44,471 nt of DNA from JAZOTK01 sp045534775. Lineage in GTDB: Bacteria > Bacillota > Clostridia > RUG12999. Location of the stretch: positions 1 to 44,471 of the forward strand of contig JAZSKI010000069.1 of NCBI GenBank assembly GCA_045534775.1, written 5' to 3'. Under the pieces are notes generated by a model that saw nothing but the letters and a program-made list of their open reading frames with translations, was not told the DNA's origin and made no database searches. This document shows, piece by piece, positions 24,192-32,254 of this stretch. A program made the position numbers and the translations under genes. The stretch's first letter is position 1. Each line of letters starts with the position of its first letter.

Positions 24192-24983
24192 ATGAGTAAA
24201 GTAATCGTAGTGACCTCAGGTAAAGGTGGGGTTGGTAAAACTACTACAACAGCAAATATTGGTACGGCTCTTGCAATGGCAGGCTATAAGGTTGTATTGC
24301 TTGATGCTGATATAGGTCTCAGAAATCTTGACCTTATAATGGGTCTGGAAAACCGTGTGGTTTATGACCTGGTAAATGTAATTGAAGGCAAATGCAGGCT
24401 GAAACAGGCACTTATCAAAGACAAACGCCAGAAGGAGCTTTATATGCTTCCTGCGGCACAGACAAGAGATAAGGATGCCGTAAGCGGTGAACAGATGAAA
24501 CAGCTTTGTGATGAGCTCAGAGAAGAATTTGACTACATATTGATAGATTGTCCTGCAGGTATTGAACAAGGCTTTAAAAATGCCATTGCAGGTGCAGATG
24601 AGGCTATTGTCGTTACAACTCCCGAGGTATCGGCAGTTCGTGATGCGGACAGAATTATAGGGCTTCTTGAAGCAAATGAAATAAGAGAACCCAGACTCAT
24701 TGTAAACAGAGTCAGAGTAGATATGGTAAAACAGGGTAATATGATGAATGTTGAAGATATTGTAGAGCTGCTCGCAATTAATCTTTTGGGAGTAGTTCCC
24801 GATGATGAGGATATTATCATAACCTCCAACAAGGGTGAACCTGCGGCGATGAACATAAAATCACGCACAGGTATGGCGTATAAGAATATTGCCCTGAGAT
24901 TACAGGGTCAGCAGGTACCTTTAATGTCGCTTGAAGAGGATTCCTTCTTCGGTAAATTTATGAACCTGTTTCGTAAAAAGTAA
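24192..24983 (+). CDS. minD: Septum site-determining ATPase MinD
   Basis: Membrane-associated ATPase of the ParA/MinD family, 263 residues, that recruits MinC to the membrane and is released by MinE. The deviant Walker A SGKGGVGKTTT is at residues 9-19 and LLDADIGLRNLD follows near 37-48. The end (FFGKFMNLFRKK) is the expected amphipathic membrane-targeting helix. ATG 24192 is preferred to GTG 24183 because AAGGGTGT (24177-24184) is properly spaced. minE starts 17 bases after its stop. Confidence 0.96.
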   Translation: MSKVIVVTSGKGGVGKTTTTANIGTALAMAGYKVVLLDADIGLRNLDLIMGLENRVVYDLVNVIEGKCRLKQALIKDKRQKELYMLPAAQTRDKDAVSGEQMKQLCDELREEFDYILIDCPAGIEQGFKNAIAGADEAIVVTTPEVSAVRDADRIIGLLEANEIREPRLIVNRVRVDMVKQGNMMNVEDIVELLAINLLGVVPDDEDIIITSNKGEPAAMNIKSRTGMAYKNIALRLQGQQVPLMSLEEDSFFGKFMNLFRKK

Positions 24984-25000
24984 TTGGAGGTGTCGAGATA

Positions 25001-25279
25001 ATGTTTGAAAATATTGTAAGTTTCTTCTCACGCCAGAAATCAGGTAATGTTGCTAAGGACAGAATGCAGGTTCTCCTGGCAATAGACCGTCAGAAGACAT
25101 CGGTAGTTTCAGAGGATGTTATATTGAAAATAAGAGAAGAGATAATGCAGGTAATAAGCAAATATCTTGAAATAGATATGGAAGCCTTGGATGTCAAGGT
25201 TGAAAGAACAACTGATGAAAGTGGCAGAGTTATGTCGGCAGTTGTAGCAAATGTGCCTATAAATAAAATGGTAAAATAA
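25001..25279 (+). CDS. minE: Cell division topological specificity factor MinE
   Basis: MinE of 92 residues, which stimulates MinD ATPase and drives pole-to-pole oscillation. The N-terminus has a membrane-binding amphipathic segment (MFENIVSFFSRQ) and the anti-MinCD helix with DRMQVLLAIDRQ. The C-terminal dimerisation domain follows. GGAGGTG precedes ATG 25001. The presence of MinE implies a dynamic Min system rather than the DivIVA-tethered type of Bacillus. mgsA follows after 21 bases. Confidence 0.94.
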   Translation: MFENIVSFFSRQKSGNVAKDRMQVLLAIDRQKTSVVSEDVILKIREEIMQVISKYLEIDMEALDVKVERTTDESGRVMSAVVANVPINKMVK

Positions 25280-25300
25280 TTAAGCAAGGGATTGAATAAT

Positions 25301-25720
25301 ATGAATATTGCTTTAATAGCACATGACAAGAAAAAAGAGCTTATGGTACAGTTCTGTATAGCATATAAAGGCATACTTGAAAAACATAATCTTTGTGCCA
25401 CAGGAACAACGGGCGGTCTGGTTGCGGAAGCAACGGGGCTGAAGGTACATCGTTTTCTGTCGGGCCCGCAGGGTGGTGACCAGCAAATTGGTGCAAGAAT
25501 AGCCTTCAATGAAATAGATATGGTATTGTTTTTCCGTGACCCGTTGACGGCACAACCCCACGAACCTGATGTATCGGCGCTTCTCAGATTGGCGGATGTC
25601 CATAATGTACCGCTTGCAACCAATGTTGCCACAGCTGAGGTGCTTATACTTGGTCTTGACAGGGGCGATTTGGCTTGGCGTGAAATCGTAAATCCTAAAG
25701 CAGGAACCGGGATTTCTTAA
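25301..25720 (+). CDS. mgsA: Methylglyoxal synthase
   Basis: Enzyme of 139 residues that converts dihydroxyacetone phosphate to methylglyoxal and phosphate, a bypass relieving sugar-phosphate stress. Catalytic residues are visible by alignment with the E. coli enzyme: Asp60 in GPQGGDQQIGAR, Asp80 in FFRDPL and His87 in AQPHEPDV. TTG 25292 is in frame but abuts AAGGGA (25286-25291); ATG 25301 is correctly spaced and starts MNIALIAHDKKK. mgsA downstream of minE is a recurring clostridial arrangement, commonly with rodA between, missing here. A terminator follows. Confidence 0.95.
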   Translation: MNIALIAHDKKKELMVQFCIAYKGILEKHNLCATGTTGGLVAEATGLKVHRFLSGPQGGDQQIGARIAFNEIDMVLFFRDPLTAQPHEPDVSALLRLADVHNVPLATNVATAEVLILGLDRGDLAWREIVNPKAGTGIS

Positions 25721-25740
25721 TAATTCAAATAAAAAGGCGG

Positions 25741-25790
25741 CAAGGTAGACCAAAATCAATGTTGGTTTTGGTATACCTTGTTTGTGTCTT
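25741..25790 (+). terminator. Terminator closing the min-mgsA unit
   Basis: CAAGGTA (25741-25747) and ACCAAAA (25749-25755) pair with TTTTGGT (25766-25772) and TACCTTG (25774-25780), leaving one G/A mismatch. A T-rich but interrupted tail follows. It is a long, strong hairpin. Confidence 0.78.
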
Positions 25791-25843
25791 TTGAGGTATA
25801 TTTTTAAAACAACGAAATTTATTTTTTTATCAAGGAGAGTTAT

Positions 25844-26524
25844 ATGAAACGTCAGAAATTATCAGAGAGAATTCTTCCGCCTTACACTAAAGGTGAGGAA
25901 ATTTTCAATATGGTATCTCATATCGTAGGAGGAGCAGTAGGAATTACTGTGGTAACCCTTTGTGTTATTTTTGCCGCCATAAACGGAAATGTCTACGGCG
26001 TTATCAGTGGTGCAATTTACGGGGCATCTATGGTGATTTTATACACTATGTCAAGCATATACCACGGTCTGCATGCAGAACTGATGGCAAAAAAGGTGTT
26101 TCAGATTATTGACCATTGCTCCATTTTTCTGTTGATAGCAGGTACCTATACCCCTATCGCACTTTGTCCTCTGCGGGAATATTCTGCTCCGCTGGGCTGG
26201 GTAATATTCGGCGTAATCTGGGGGATGGCGACACTGGGAATAGTCCTAAACTCCATAGACATCAAAGCCTTCAGAAAATTCTCTGCCGTGTGCTATCTGG
26301 TGATGGGCTGGTGTATAATAATCGCCGCTAAACCTACGGCACTTATGCTGGGAACAGGCGGTACGGTACTCCTTGTGGCAGGAGGAATAGCCTATACCAT
26401 AGGTGCGATTTTTTATTATCTTATGAAAAAGAAAAAATATATGCACTCGGTTTTCCATATTTTCGTCCTGGCAGGAAGCATACTGCATTTTTTCTGTATT
26501 TTGTTTTATATAATGCTACGCTAA
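25844..26524 (+). CDS. trhA: Hemolysin III / TrhA (PAQR-type) membrane protein
   Basis: Seven-helix membrane protein of 226 residues. The family is recognised from SIYHGL, IDHCSIFLLIAGTYTP, and a final histidine stretch HSVFHIFVLAGSILHF; the conserved Ser, Asp and three His residues fit the zinc site of PAQR receptors and hydrolases. The B. subtilis relative (YplQ) has been linked to membrane fluidity and lipid homeostasis. The hemolysin name is historical and does not show toxicity. CAAGGAGAG precedes ATG 25844. It follows the terminator at 25741-25790, but I see no convincing sigmaA promoter in the short A/T-rich gap. Confidence 0.9.
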   Translation: MKRQKLSERILPPYTKGEEIFNMVSHIVGGAVGITVVTLCVIFAAINGNVYGVISGAIYGASMVILYTMSSIYHGLHAELMAKKVFQIIDHCSIFLLIAGTYTPIALCPLREYSAPLGWVIFGVIWGMATLGIVLNSIDIKAFRKFSAVCYLVMGWCIIIAAKPTALMLGTGGTVLLVAGGIAYTIGAIFYYLMKKKKYMHSVFHIFVLAGSILHFFCILFYIMLR

Positions 26525-26610
26525 CTTTATCGGCAGCTGCAGCAGAAAACGAAGCACACTTCTGCATAGTTACGGGAAATATTGCGATTGTCTGTGAAAG
26601 GAAGAAAACT

Positions 26611-29600
26611 ATGAAAAAATTATTGGCTTTGATGTTTGTTATTATCAGTATTCTTACAAACGTCCACGGCGCGACCGCAGAGGCGAAATCAGAATATATG
26701 TCGGAAGAGGATGCAAGATATTTCCTGGCGTTTATCTACAACGCCGGCGCAGACCACGTTACAAGAGAAGCACTTGCGGACGATATATATTATAAAATGC
26801 TTACGGGAGGATACAGTAATGACCCTACCTATGAGCTGGCGGCAAAAGCGGCGTTTTTATCTCACATGGATGCGAGAATTATAGACACCCTTGAAAAAGC
26901 AAATGTTGCGGTAAACACATCAAGAGATTATTTGCTGGAATATTTTTCGGATAATATTGACGAGGACGCAACGGGTCTTGTAACCAAAATTTATAGAGAA
27001 AACGTAGAAAAAAGCATATTTGAGCTGTGCGGCGGCGAGGAAGTCCTCGGGCTTGTCGGTACGATTACGGACGTAGTTGAAAACCCCGACAAGTATCTGG
27101 ATGATGTTAAAGCAATATCAAGTGCATTTGCTTATGCTTACGGACAAAACGTAGCAAGTCTTTACACATATTTTGATGTGGCACTCAGTAATGTATATCT
27201 TAAAAGTACAGAAGGTGCCTATGAAATTGCTATGGCATACACGGTGATGGCGCTGAAAGACAGCAATTTTATGAGCTTCGCGGCAAAACTGATACCGGGA
27301 ATATCCTCTTGGGAGGAATGGATTGATAAAATGGATTATTGGGCGGAATTTGCCTATAATATGAAGGGCGAGGTTGTGGCAGATAACAGCTCGGATTTTA
27401 AGCTGGTAGTGTATCATCCCAACTGTGACGACCTTAAAAACAAGGTTTTGTGGTATACGGGAGGACAGCTCTATGCTCCCGAAATGGAAAGGGAAGGATA
27501 TATACTTCGTGGCTGGTATTTTGACGAGAAATGCACGATAGGACCTGTAACAAACGACTATGTACCTATTGAGGATGTAGTTTATCTCTATGCAAAATGG
27601 GAGCCCAGATATTATACCATCACCTTTAAATCCAGCTGTGATGAGGTGCAGGATTACACCTATGAGCTTGACAGGTTAAATGTTAATTGGTATGAACCCG
27701 TTATGAACCGCGACGGTTATATTTTTAACGGCTGGTATTGGGATTCGGCGTGTGAAAAACCGGTAGAGGGTGAGTTTGAGGTGACGGGCAACATGACCTT
27801 TTACGCGGGCTGGGTGTGCCAGTACAGATATACGATTTCCAACAAAAAAGCAACGATTTATGATGTAGCACATTGGAAAAAAGACGAAAACGGCAACGAC
27901 ATTACTGATTTGGTAATTCCCGAAAAGGTAGGCGGTTGTCCCGTTGCAGCTGTGGAGTTCGACTTCTATTCAAAAGCTATCAGCGGCATAACCTTCCCCA
28001 AAAGCGTGACAACGGTTAAGGAGTGGTCGTTCACTTGGTTTACAGAGCTTAAAAAGGTTATATTAAACGATGGAATAACCGTAATTGAAGAAGGCGCCTT
28101 TGCAAGAAGCTCAAAAATTGAAACAGTAAGCTTTGGAAAAAATCTGAAAACAATAGGTTATGAAGCTTTCACAAGCTGTGGCGCTTTGACGGAAATTGAC
28201 TTACCGGAGGGCTTGGTTTCTATAGACAGCTACGCCTTTTCAAACTGCGGAATATCAGAGCTTGACCTGCCGGATTCTGTGACTATGGTAGGGAATGGTG
28301 CTTTCAGCGGTTGCGAAAATTTAAAAAATGTTACAATAGGAAAAGGTTTGGCAGATATAAGCGAAACAATCTTTGAAGGCTGTGATGCTCTTGAATGTAT
28401 AACAGTATCAGCTGATAATCCGAAATACACCACCGTTGACGGAGTATTATACAGTAAGGATATGACAGTTCTTTATAAATATCCGGCGGCAAAGGCAGGA
28501 ACAAGCTTTAAGCTTCCCGGAACGGTAACAAAGATTGCAGCATATGCCTTTGAAGGCTGCAACGTGCTTGAAAGTATTGATATTTCAAAGGTAAAAATAA
28601 TAGAAAACGAGGCTTTTTCAAATTTCAAAAGCTTAAAAACCATTGATATTTCTGATATTACCTGTTTGGGTGAGGAAGCCTTTTGCGGATGCGGTGGACT
28701 GAAATCTGTAGATATTCCCACAGCATTAGAAGGATTGAACAGAGGGACATTCTCCGAATGTACGGCACTTGAAACAGTTGTAATTCCGAATAACATAAAA
28801 TTTATTGGAGATGATTGTTTTAGTGGTTGTAGTGCCATAACATCCATCAGCATACCTGAAAGTGTTACGGAAATAGGTGAATTTGCCTTCAGCGGTTGCA
28901 CAAATCTTAAAAGCATAGAGCTTCCATCGCAGATTAAAAGTATAACCCCTGGAATGTTCAACTACTGTATAAGCCTTGAAGAGATAGAAATTCCGCAAAA
29001 TGCAGCATGTATAGAATACTGTGCTTTTAACGGATGCAGAAAATTAAAAACTATAGATATACCGAAAAATGTGACTGAGATACAATTCCAGGCGTTCAGC
29101 AATTGTAGCGGACTTGAAAAAATTGTCATACCTGACGGTGTGAGCTATATTTTTAATGATACCTTTTACGGCTGTGATTCCCTGAAGAAAATTGTCCTTC
29201 CGGCAAGCATTAACGGTATTGATAGCTATAATTTTGAAACAACGTCCACCCTTACTGAGGTTTATTTTAAAGGAACAAAAGATGAATGGGCTTCGGTATA
29301 TATTGATTCCTACGGCAATGATTATTTAAGCAATGCGGAAATAATCTGTGATGTCAAAGTTGTGGCAGAGTTTGCGAATCTTAAATCGGAAAAAGGCGAG
29401 ATATGCGGTGAAATAGTCTATGACTGCATTACGGAAGATACGGACGTTTTGGTGGCACTTTTCTGCGGAGAAAATTTTGAAAAGATTGCCAAATTAAAGG
29501 CGAAAAGCGGAGATGAAAAAACGGAGCTTTTAATTGAAGGCGAAGAAAATAAAAGCTATGATATAAAGGCGTTTTTCTGGGATTTTTCTACTCTGCGTCC

Positions 29601-29628
29601 GAAGGGTAAGTGTATAGAAACAAAATAA
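26611..29628 (+). CDS. Secreted BspA-like leucine-rich repeat protein with InlB-type B repeats
   Basis: Large exported protein of 1005 residues. A signal peptide covers about 1-24 (hydrophobic core LLALMFVIISILTNV, cleavage near GATAEA). Residues ~25-260 are a helical domain I cannot assign. About 265-402 contain two Listeria-Bacteroides (InlB B) repeats: REGYILRGWYFDEKCT ending YAKWE, then RDGYIFNGWYWDSACE ending YAGWV. About 455-885 are LRR_5 (BspA-type) repeats of the form IxxxAFxxCxxLxxIxIPxxV. A beta-rich C-terminal domain (about 905-1005) ends in KAFFWDFSTLRPKG. There is no LPXTG, SLH or dockerin module, so its attachment is unclear. BspA proteins elsewhere bind host proteins or glycans; here that is inference. 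AAAGGAAG precedes ATG 26611. Confidence 0.9.
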   Translation: MKKLLALMFVIISILTNVHGATAEAKSEYMSEEDARYFLAFIYNAGADHVTREALADDIYYKMLTGGYSNDPTYELAAKAAFLSHMDARIIDTLEKANVAVNTSRDYLLEYFSDNIDEDATGLVTKIYRENVEKSIFELCGGEEVLGLVGTITDVVENPDKYLDDVKAISSAFAYAYGQNVASLYTYFDVALSNVYLKSTEGAYEIAMAYTVMALKDSNFMSFAAKLIPGISSWEEWIDKMDYWAEFAYNMKGEVVADNSSDFKLVVYHPNCDDLKNKVLWYTGGQLYAPEMEREGYILRGWYFDEKCTIGPVTNDYVPIEDVVYLYAKWEPRYYTITFKSSCDEVQDYTYELDRLNVNWYEPVMNRDGYIFNGWYWDSACEKPVEGEFEVTGNMTFYAGWVCQYRYTISNKKATIYDVAHWKKDENGNDITDLVIPEKVGGCPVAAVEFDFYSKAISGITFPKSVTTVKEWSFTWFTELKKVILNDGITVIEEGAFARSSKIETVSFGKNLKTIGYEAFTSCGALTEIDLPEGLVSIDSYAFSNCGISELDLPDSVTMVGNGAFSGCENLKNVTIGKGLADISETIFEGCDALECITVSADNPKYTTVDGVLYSKDMTVLYKYPAAKAGTSFKLPGTVTKIAAYAFEGCNVLESIDISKVKIIENEAFSNFKSLKTIDISDITCLGEEAFCGCGGLKSVDIPTALEGLNRGTFSECTALETVVIPNNIKFIGDDCFSGCSAITSISIPESVTEIGEFAFSGCTNLKSIELPSQIKSITPGMFNYCISLEEIEIPQNAACIEYCAFNGCRKLKTIDIPKNVTEIQFQAFSNCSGLEKIVIPDGVSYIFNDTFYGCDSLKKIVLPASINGIDSYNFETTSTLTEVYFKGTKDEWASVYIDSYGNDYLSNAEIICDVKVVAEFANLKSEKGEICGEIVYDCITEDTDVLVALFCGENFEKIAKLKAKSGDEKTELLIEGEENKSYDIKAFFWDFSTLRPKGKCIETK

Positions 29629-29641
29629 AGGGAGAACCAAA

Positions 29642-30067
29642 ATGAAAAAAATAATTTATTTTATAGTTATTGTTGCGATAATTTCCGCTGTATTTGCGAT
29701 TTGCGGTAACCGAAACAAAAACAGAGGAGATTTATGGGAAAATGCAACATATATGGAAAATACTCAGCTCGGCGAAGGGGAAGGGTATTTTGATTTAAAG
29801 GTAACCGCAGGCGAAAAAAACCTGACCTTTCGTGTTAAAACCGACCGTAAAACCGTAGGAGAAGCCTTAGAGGAAGTTAAGCTTATTTCGGGCGAGAAGG
29901 GGGCGTACGGACTTTACGTCAAAAAGGTTAACGGAATAATTGCCGACTATAACACGACAAAAAGCTATTGGTCTTTCTACAAGGACGGCGAATATTCACA
30001 GACGGGTATAGACAAAACGGAGTTTGAAAACGGAGATACCTTTGAACTTGTGTATACAGAAGCATAA
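29642..30067 (+). CDS. DUF4430-domain exported protein
   Basis: Protein of 141 residues with an N-terminal hydrophobic segment (about 4-21) ending ICGNRNK; the residues before the cysteine do not form a good lipobox, so it is probably a membrane anchor or ordinary signal peptide. The rest (about 50-140) fits DUF4430, a domain related to the C-terminal region of transcobalamin, with NTTKSYWSFYKDGEY and a final FENGDTFELVY. In other Firmicutes DUF4430 occurs with surface repeat proteins and ECF-type transport components. AAAGGGAG precedes ATG 29642, only 13 bases after the BspA-like gene, so the two are likely co-expressed. Ligand unknown. Confidence 0.82.
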   Translation: MKKIIYFIVIVAIISAVFAICGNRNKNRGDLWENATYMENTQLGEGEGYFDLKVTAGEKNLTFRVKTDRKTVGEALEEVKLISGEKGAYGLYVKKVNGIIADYNTTKSYWSFYKDGEYSQTGIDKTEFENGDTFELVYTEA

Positions 30068-30103
30068 TAAATTGCACTTTGCAGAGCTAATAAGGTGGTG
30101 GCT

Positions 30104-30577
30104 ATGGTTAAGAAGATAATTTTATTTATATTGACAGTCGGATGGATGATGACCATATTTGCTTTGTCGGGGCAGGAGGCAAATGAATCGTCTGTGCTGA
30201 GCCGTGGAGTAGTACAAAAAATAATTGATAATATACCGGTTATAAAAAATTATTCTCCGGAGAAAAAAGCTGAGATTTGTGACGAAATTCACGGACTTGT
30301 GAGAAAAATTGCTCATTTTGGTCTTTATTTGATACTGGGAATATTGGTATATCTGTTGTGCATAGAATTCGGGCTTCGGCACGCTTTTTGGATAGCCGCT
30401 TTGATTTGTATGCTTTATGCGGCGACTGATGAAACTCATCAACTCTTTGTCGCAGGCAGGTCGGGCGAGATTTCTGATGTCTGCATTGATACTTCGGGGG
30501 CAGTTTGCGGTATTATTTTGGTAAAACTGTTTAAATGTTTTGCCAAAAAATATACCTTTTTGACAAAAAACACATAA
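30104..30577 (+). CDS. VanZ-like family membrane protein
   Basis: Small membrane protein of 157 residues with about four helices. The stretch GLVRKIAHFGLYLILG and YAATDETHQLFVAGRSGEISDVCIDTSGAVCG is the VanZ signature with its conserved His, Asp, Glu and Arg. The name comes from a gene giving low-level teicoplanin resistance in enterococci; generic family members have no established role. The frame is open from GTG 30095, which lies within AAGGTGG (30092-30098); ATG 30104 is the start fitting that site. It follows the DUF4430 gene and precedes the nhaC promoter, probably ending the surface-protein unit. Confidence 0.88.
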   Translation: MVKKIILFILTVGWMMTIFALSGQEANESSVLSRGVVQKIIDNIPVIKNYSPEKKAEICDEIHGLVRKIAHFGLYLILGILVYLLCIEFGLRHAFWIAALICMLYAATDETHQLFVAGRSGEISDVCIDTSGAVCGIILVKLFKCFAKKYTFLTKNT

Positions 30578-30581
30578 ACCC

Positions 30582-30610
30582 TTTACATTTTGTAGTTTTT
30601 GTGATAAAAT
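30582..30610 (+). promoter_or_regulatory. Promoter for nhaC
   Basis: TTTACA at 30582-30587 and TAAAAT at 30605-30610 are separated by 17 bases, with TGTG before the -10. The transcript would start near 30616, about 27 bases before the ATG. Confidence 0.82.
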
Positions 30611-30642
30611 AATAAAAAAACAAAAGAAATGGGGTATGTTAT

Positions 30643-32184
30643 ATGGATCCGATTTATGTAGGATGGTTATCAATCATTCCTCCGCTTATTGCAATTGGTC
30701 TGGCACTGATTACAAAAGAGGTAATTTCGTCATTGCTGATAGGTATTTTATCAGGAACTCTGATTTATACAGTTGGCACAGGCGGAAATTTCATTGTAGG
30801 TACTGTTGAAAATGCCTTTGCACTTATGGCAAACAGAGTGGATATTAATATTTTGCTGTTTTTGGCATTGCTGGGTGCTTTAGTCGCTGTAATGAACAAA
30901 GCAGGCGGCTCAAGAGCTTACGGTAAGTGGGCTTCAAAGAAGCTGAAAACAAAAGAATCGTCATCACTTGCTACAGCCTTACTAGGTATGTTGATTTTTA
31001 TTGATGATTATTTTAACTGTTTAACAGTTGGTACGGTTATGAAGCCGGTTACGGACAAGCACAGAGTTTCCCGTGTTAAGCTGGCATATATTATTGATGC
31101 GACAGCCGCACCGGTATGTATTATAGCACCTATTTCGAGCTGGGCGGCGGCTGTAGGCTCAAACCTCAGCGTAACAGGTCAGTTTGATAGCGATTTGGCG
31201 GCTTTTATAGCTACAATTCCTTATAACTTATATGCAATATTGTCCATACTGATGGTTATTATTCTTTGTTGCACAAAGATGGATTTCGGTCCTATGGCTA
31301 AAGCCGAAGCAATAGCGGCGGCAACGGGTGACATCGGTGCTGTTGATACAAAAATTGAAGAAGATGCGGACATATCCGATAAAGGTTCGGTTTGGGATAT
31401 GATTGTACCCGTTATAGCACTTATAGTATTCTCAATTCTTGCAATGCTTCATAACGGCGGATATTGGGGTGAAGACCCTGCATATCATACAATAGCGGCG
31501 GCGTTTGGTAACTGTTCAGCTTCTCCTGCGCTGGTTGTGGGAGGATTTGCAGGTCTTTTGGTAGCTTTTATTATGTATGTACCGCGTAAGGTTGTTAAGT
31601 TCCGCAACTTTATGGATGGCATTACGGAAGGTATAAAATCTATGGTACCTGCTGATATAATCTTGGTTTTGGCGTGGACAATCAGCGGTGTTTGCCGTGA
31701 CCTTTTAGGTACAGGCGAATTTGTTGCAGGCGTAGTTGCAGGTAGCAGCTTCCCTGTATTCTTAATACCTGCCATCGTATTTATAATAGCGGCATTCCTT
31801 TCCTTTTCAATGGGAACAGCGTGGGGTACCTTCGGTATACTCATTCCTATTATAGTTCCTGTTTGTATGGAAATTGCACCGGGACTTATGATTGTTGCTC
31901 TTTCTGCAACTCTGGCAGGTAGCGTATTCGGCGACCATTGCTCACCGATTTCCGATACTACAATCCTTGCTTCAACGGGAGCAGGGTGTGACCATATTCA
32001 ACACGTATCCACTCAGCTTCCTTATGCCCTTACAACAGCAGCATGCTGTTTCATAGGTTATATAATAGCGGGTTTAACGGGCGGAAACGTATGGATAACA
32101 CTCGGAACTTCAATAGTATTGCTTATAGTGGCAATATTTGTTCTTAATAAAATTACAGTTAAAAAAGAAAAGGCACAGGCATAA
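30643..32184 (+). CDS. nhaC: NhaC-family Na+/H+ antiporter
   Basis: Membrane transporter of 513 residues with about 11-12 helices in the NhaC/ion transporter superfamily. Recognisable stretches are LIFIDDYFNCLTVGTVM, IIDATAAPVCIIAPISSWAAA and FGDHCSPISDTTILAS; the last is a family hallmark. Members exchange Na+ for protons, or malate/lactate in the MleN branch, so the substrate pair is not fixed. AAATGGGG lies eight bases before ATG 30643. The gene has its own promoter and a terminator, so it is monocistronic or read through weakly into hisJ. Confidence 0.92.
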   Translation: MDPIYVGWLSIIPPLIAIGLALITKEVISSLLIGILSGTLIYTVGTGGNFIVGTVENAFALMANRVDINILLFLALLGALVAVMNKAGGSRAYGKWASKKLKTKESSSLATALLGMLIFIDDYFNCLTVGTVMKPVTDKHRVSRVKLAYIIDATAAPVCIIAPISSWAAAVGSNLSVTGQFDSDLAAFIATIPYNLYAILSILMVIILCCTKMDFGPMAKAEAIAAATGDIGAVDTKIEEDADISDKGSVWDMIVPVIALIVFSILAMLHNGGYWGEDPAYHTIAAAFGNCSASPALVVGGFAGLLVAFIMYVPRKVVKFRNFMDGITEGIKSMVPADIILVLAWTISGVCRDLLGTGEFVAGVVAGSSFPVFLIPAIVFIIAAFLSFSMGTAWGTFGILIPIIVPVCMEIAPGLMIVALSATLAGSVFGDHCSPISDTTILASTGAGCDHIQHVSTQLPYALTTAACCFIGYIIAGLTGGNVWITLGTSIVLLIVAIFVLNKITVKKEKAQA

Positions 32185-32190
32185 TAAAAA

Positions 32191-32225
32191 AAGCATCAGC
32201 CGATTTAATCTGTTGATGCTTTTTT
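32191..32225 (+). terminator. Rho-independent terminator after nhaC
   Basis: AAGCATCAGC (32191-32200) pairs with GTTGATGCTT (32212-32221), with one G-T pair, and a run of T follows to 32225. A-residues before the stem could also pair with the T-run. Confidence 0.87.
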
Positions 32226-32254
32226 AAGAATACCATTTTGAAGGAAGTATAAAA

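Noticed and set aside
25844..26524. Hemolysin III as a virulence factor
   Set aside because: The family is a PAQR-type membrane protein; the hemolysin label is historical and nothing here indicates toxin function.
26525..26610. GCAGAA (26542-26547) and TTCTGC (26560-26565) inverted repeat ahead of the BspA-like gene
   Set aside because: Only six base pairs with a 12-base loop and no T-run; not enough to call a terminator or regulatory site.
28000..29270. Possible DNA tandem repeat in the leucine-rich gene
   Set aside because: The periodicity is at protein level (LRR_5 units); nucleotide copies are diverged and no near-identical direct repeat was seen.
30095..30577. VanZ gene as evidence of glycopeptide resistance
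   Set aside because: No vanA/B, vanH, vanX or vanRS genes are present; VanZ-like proteins are widespread without resistance.
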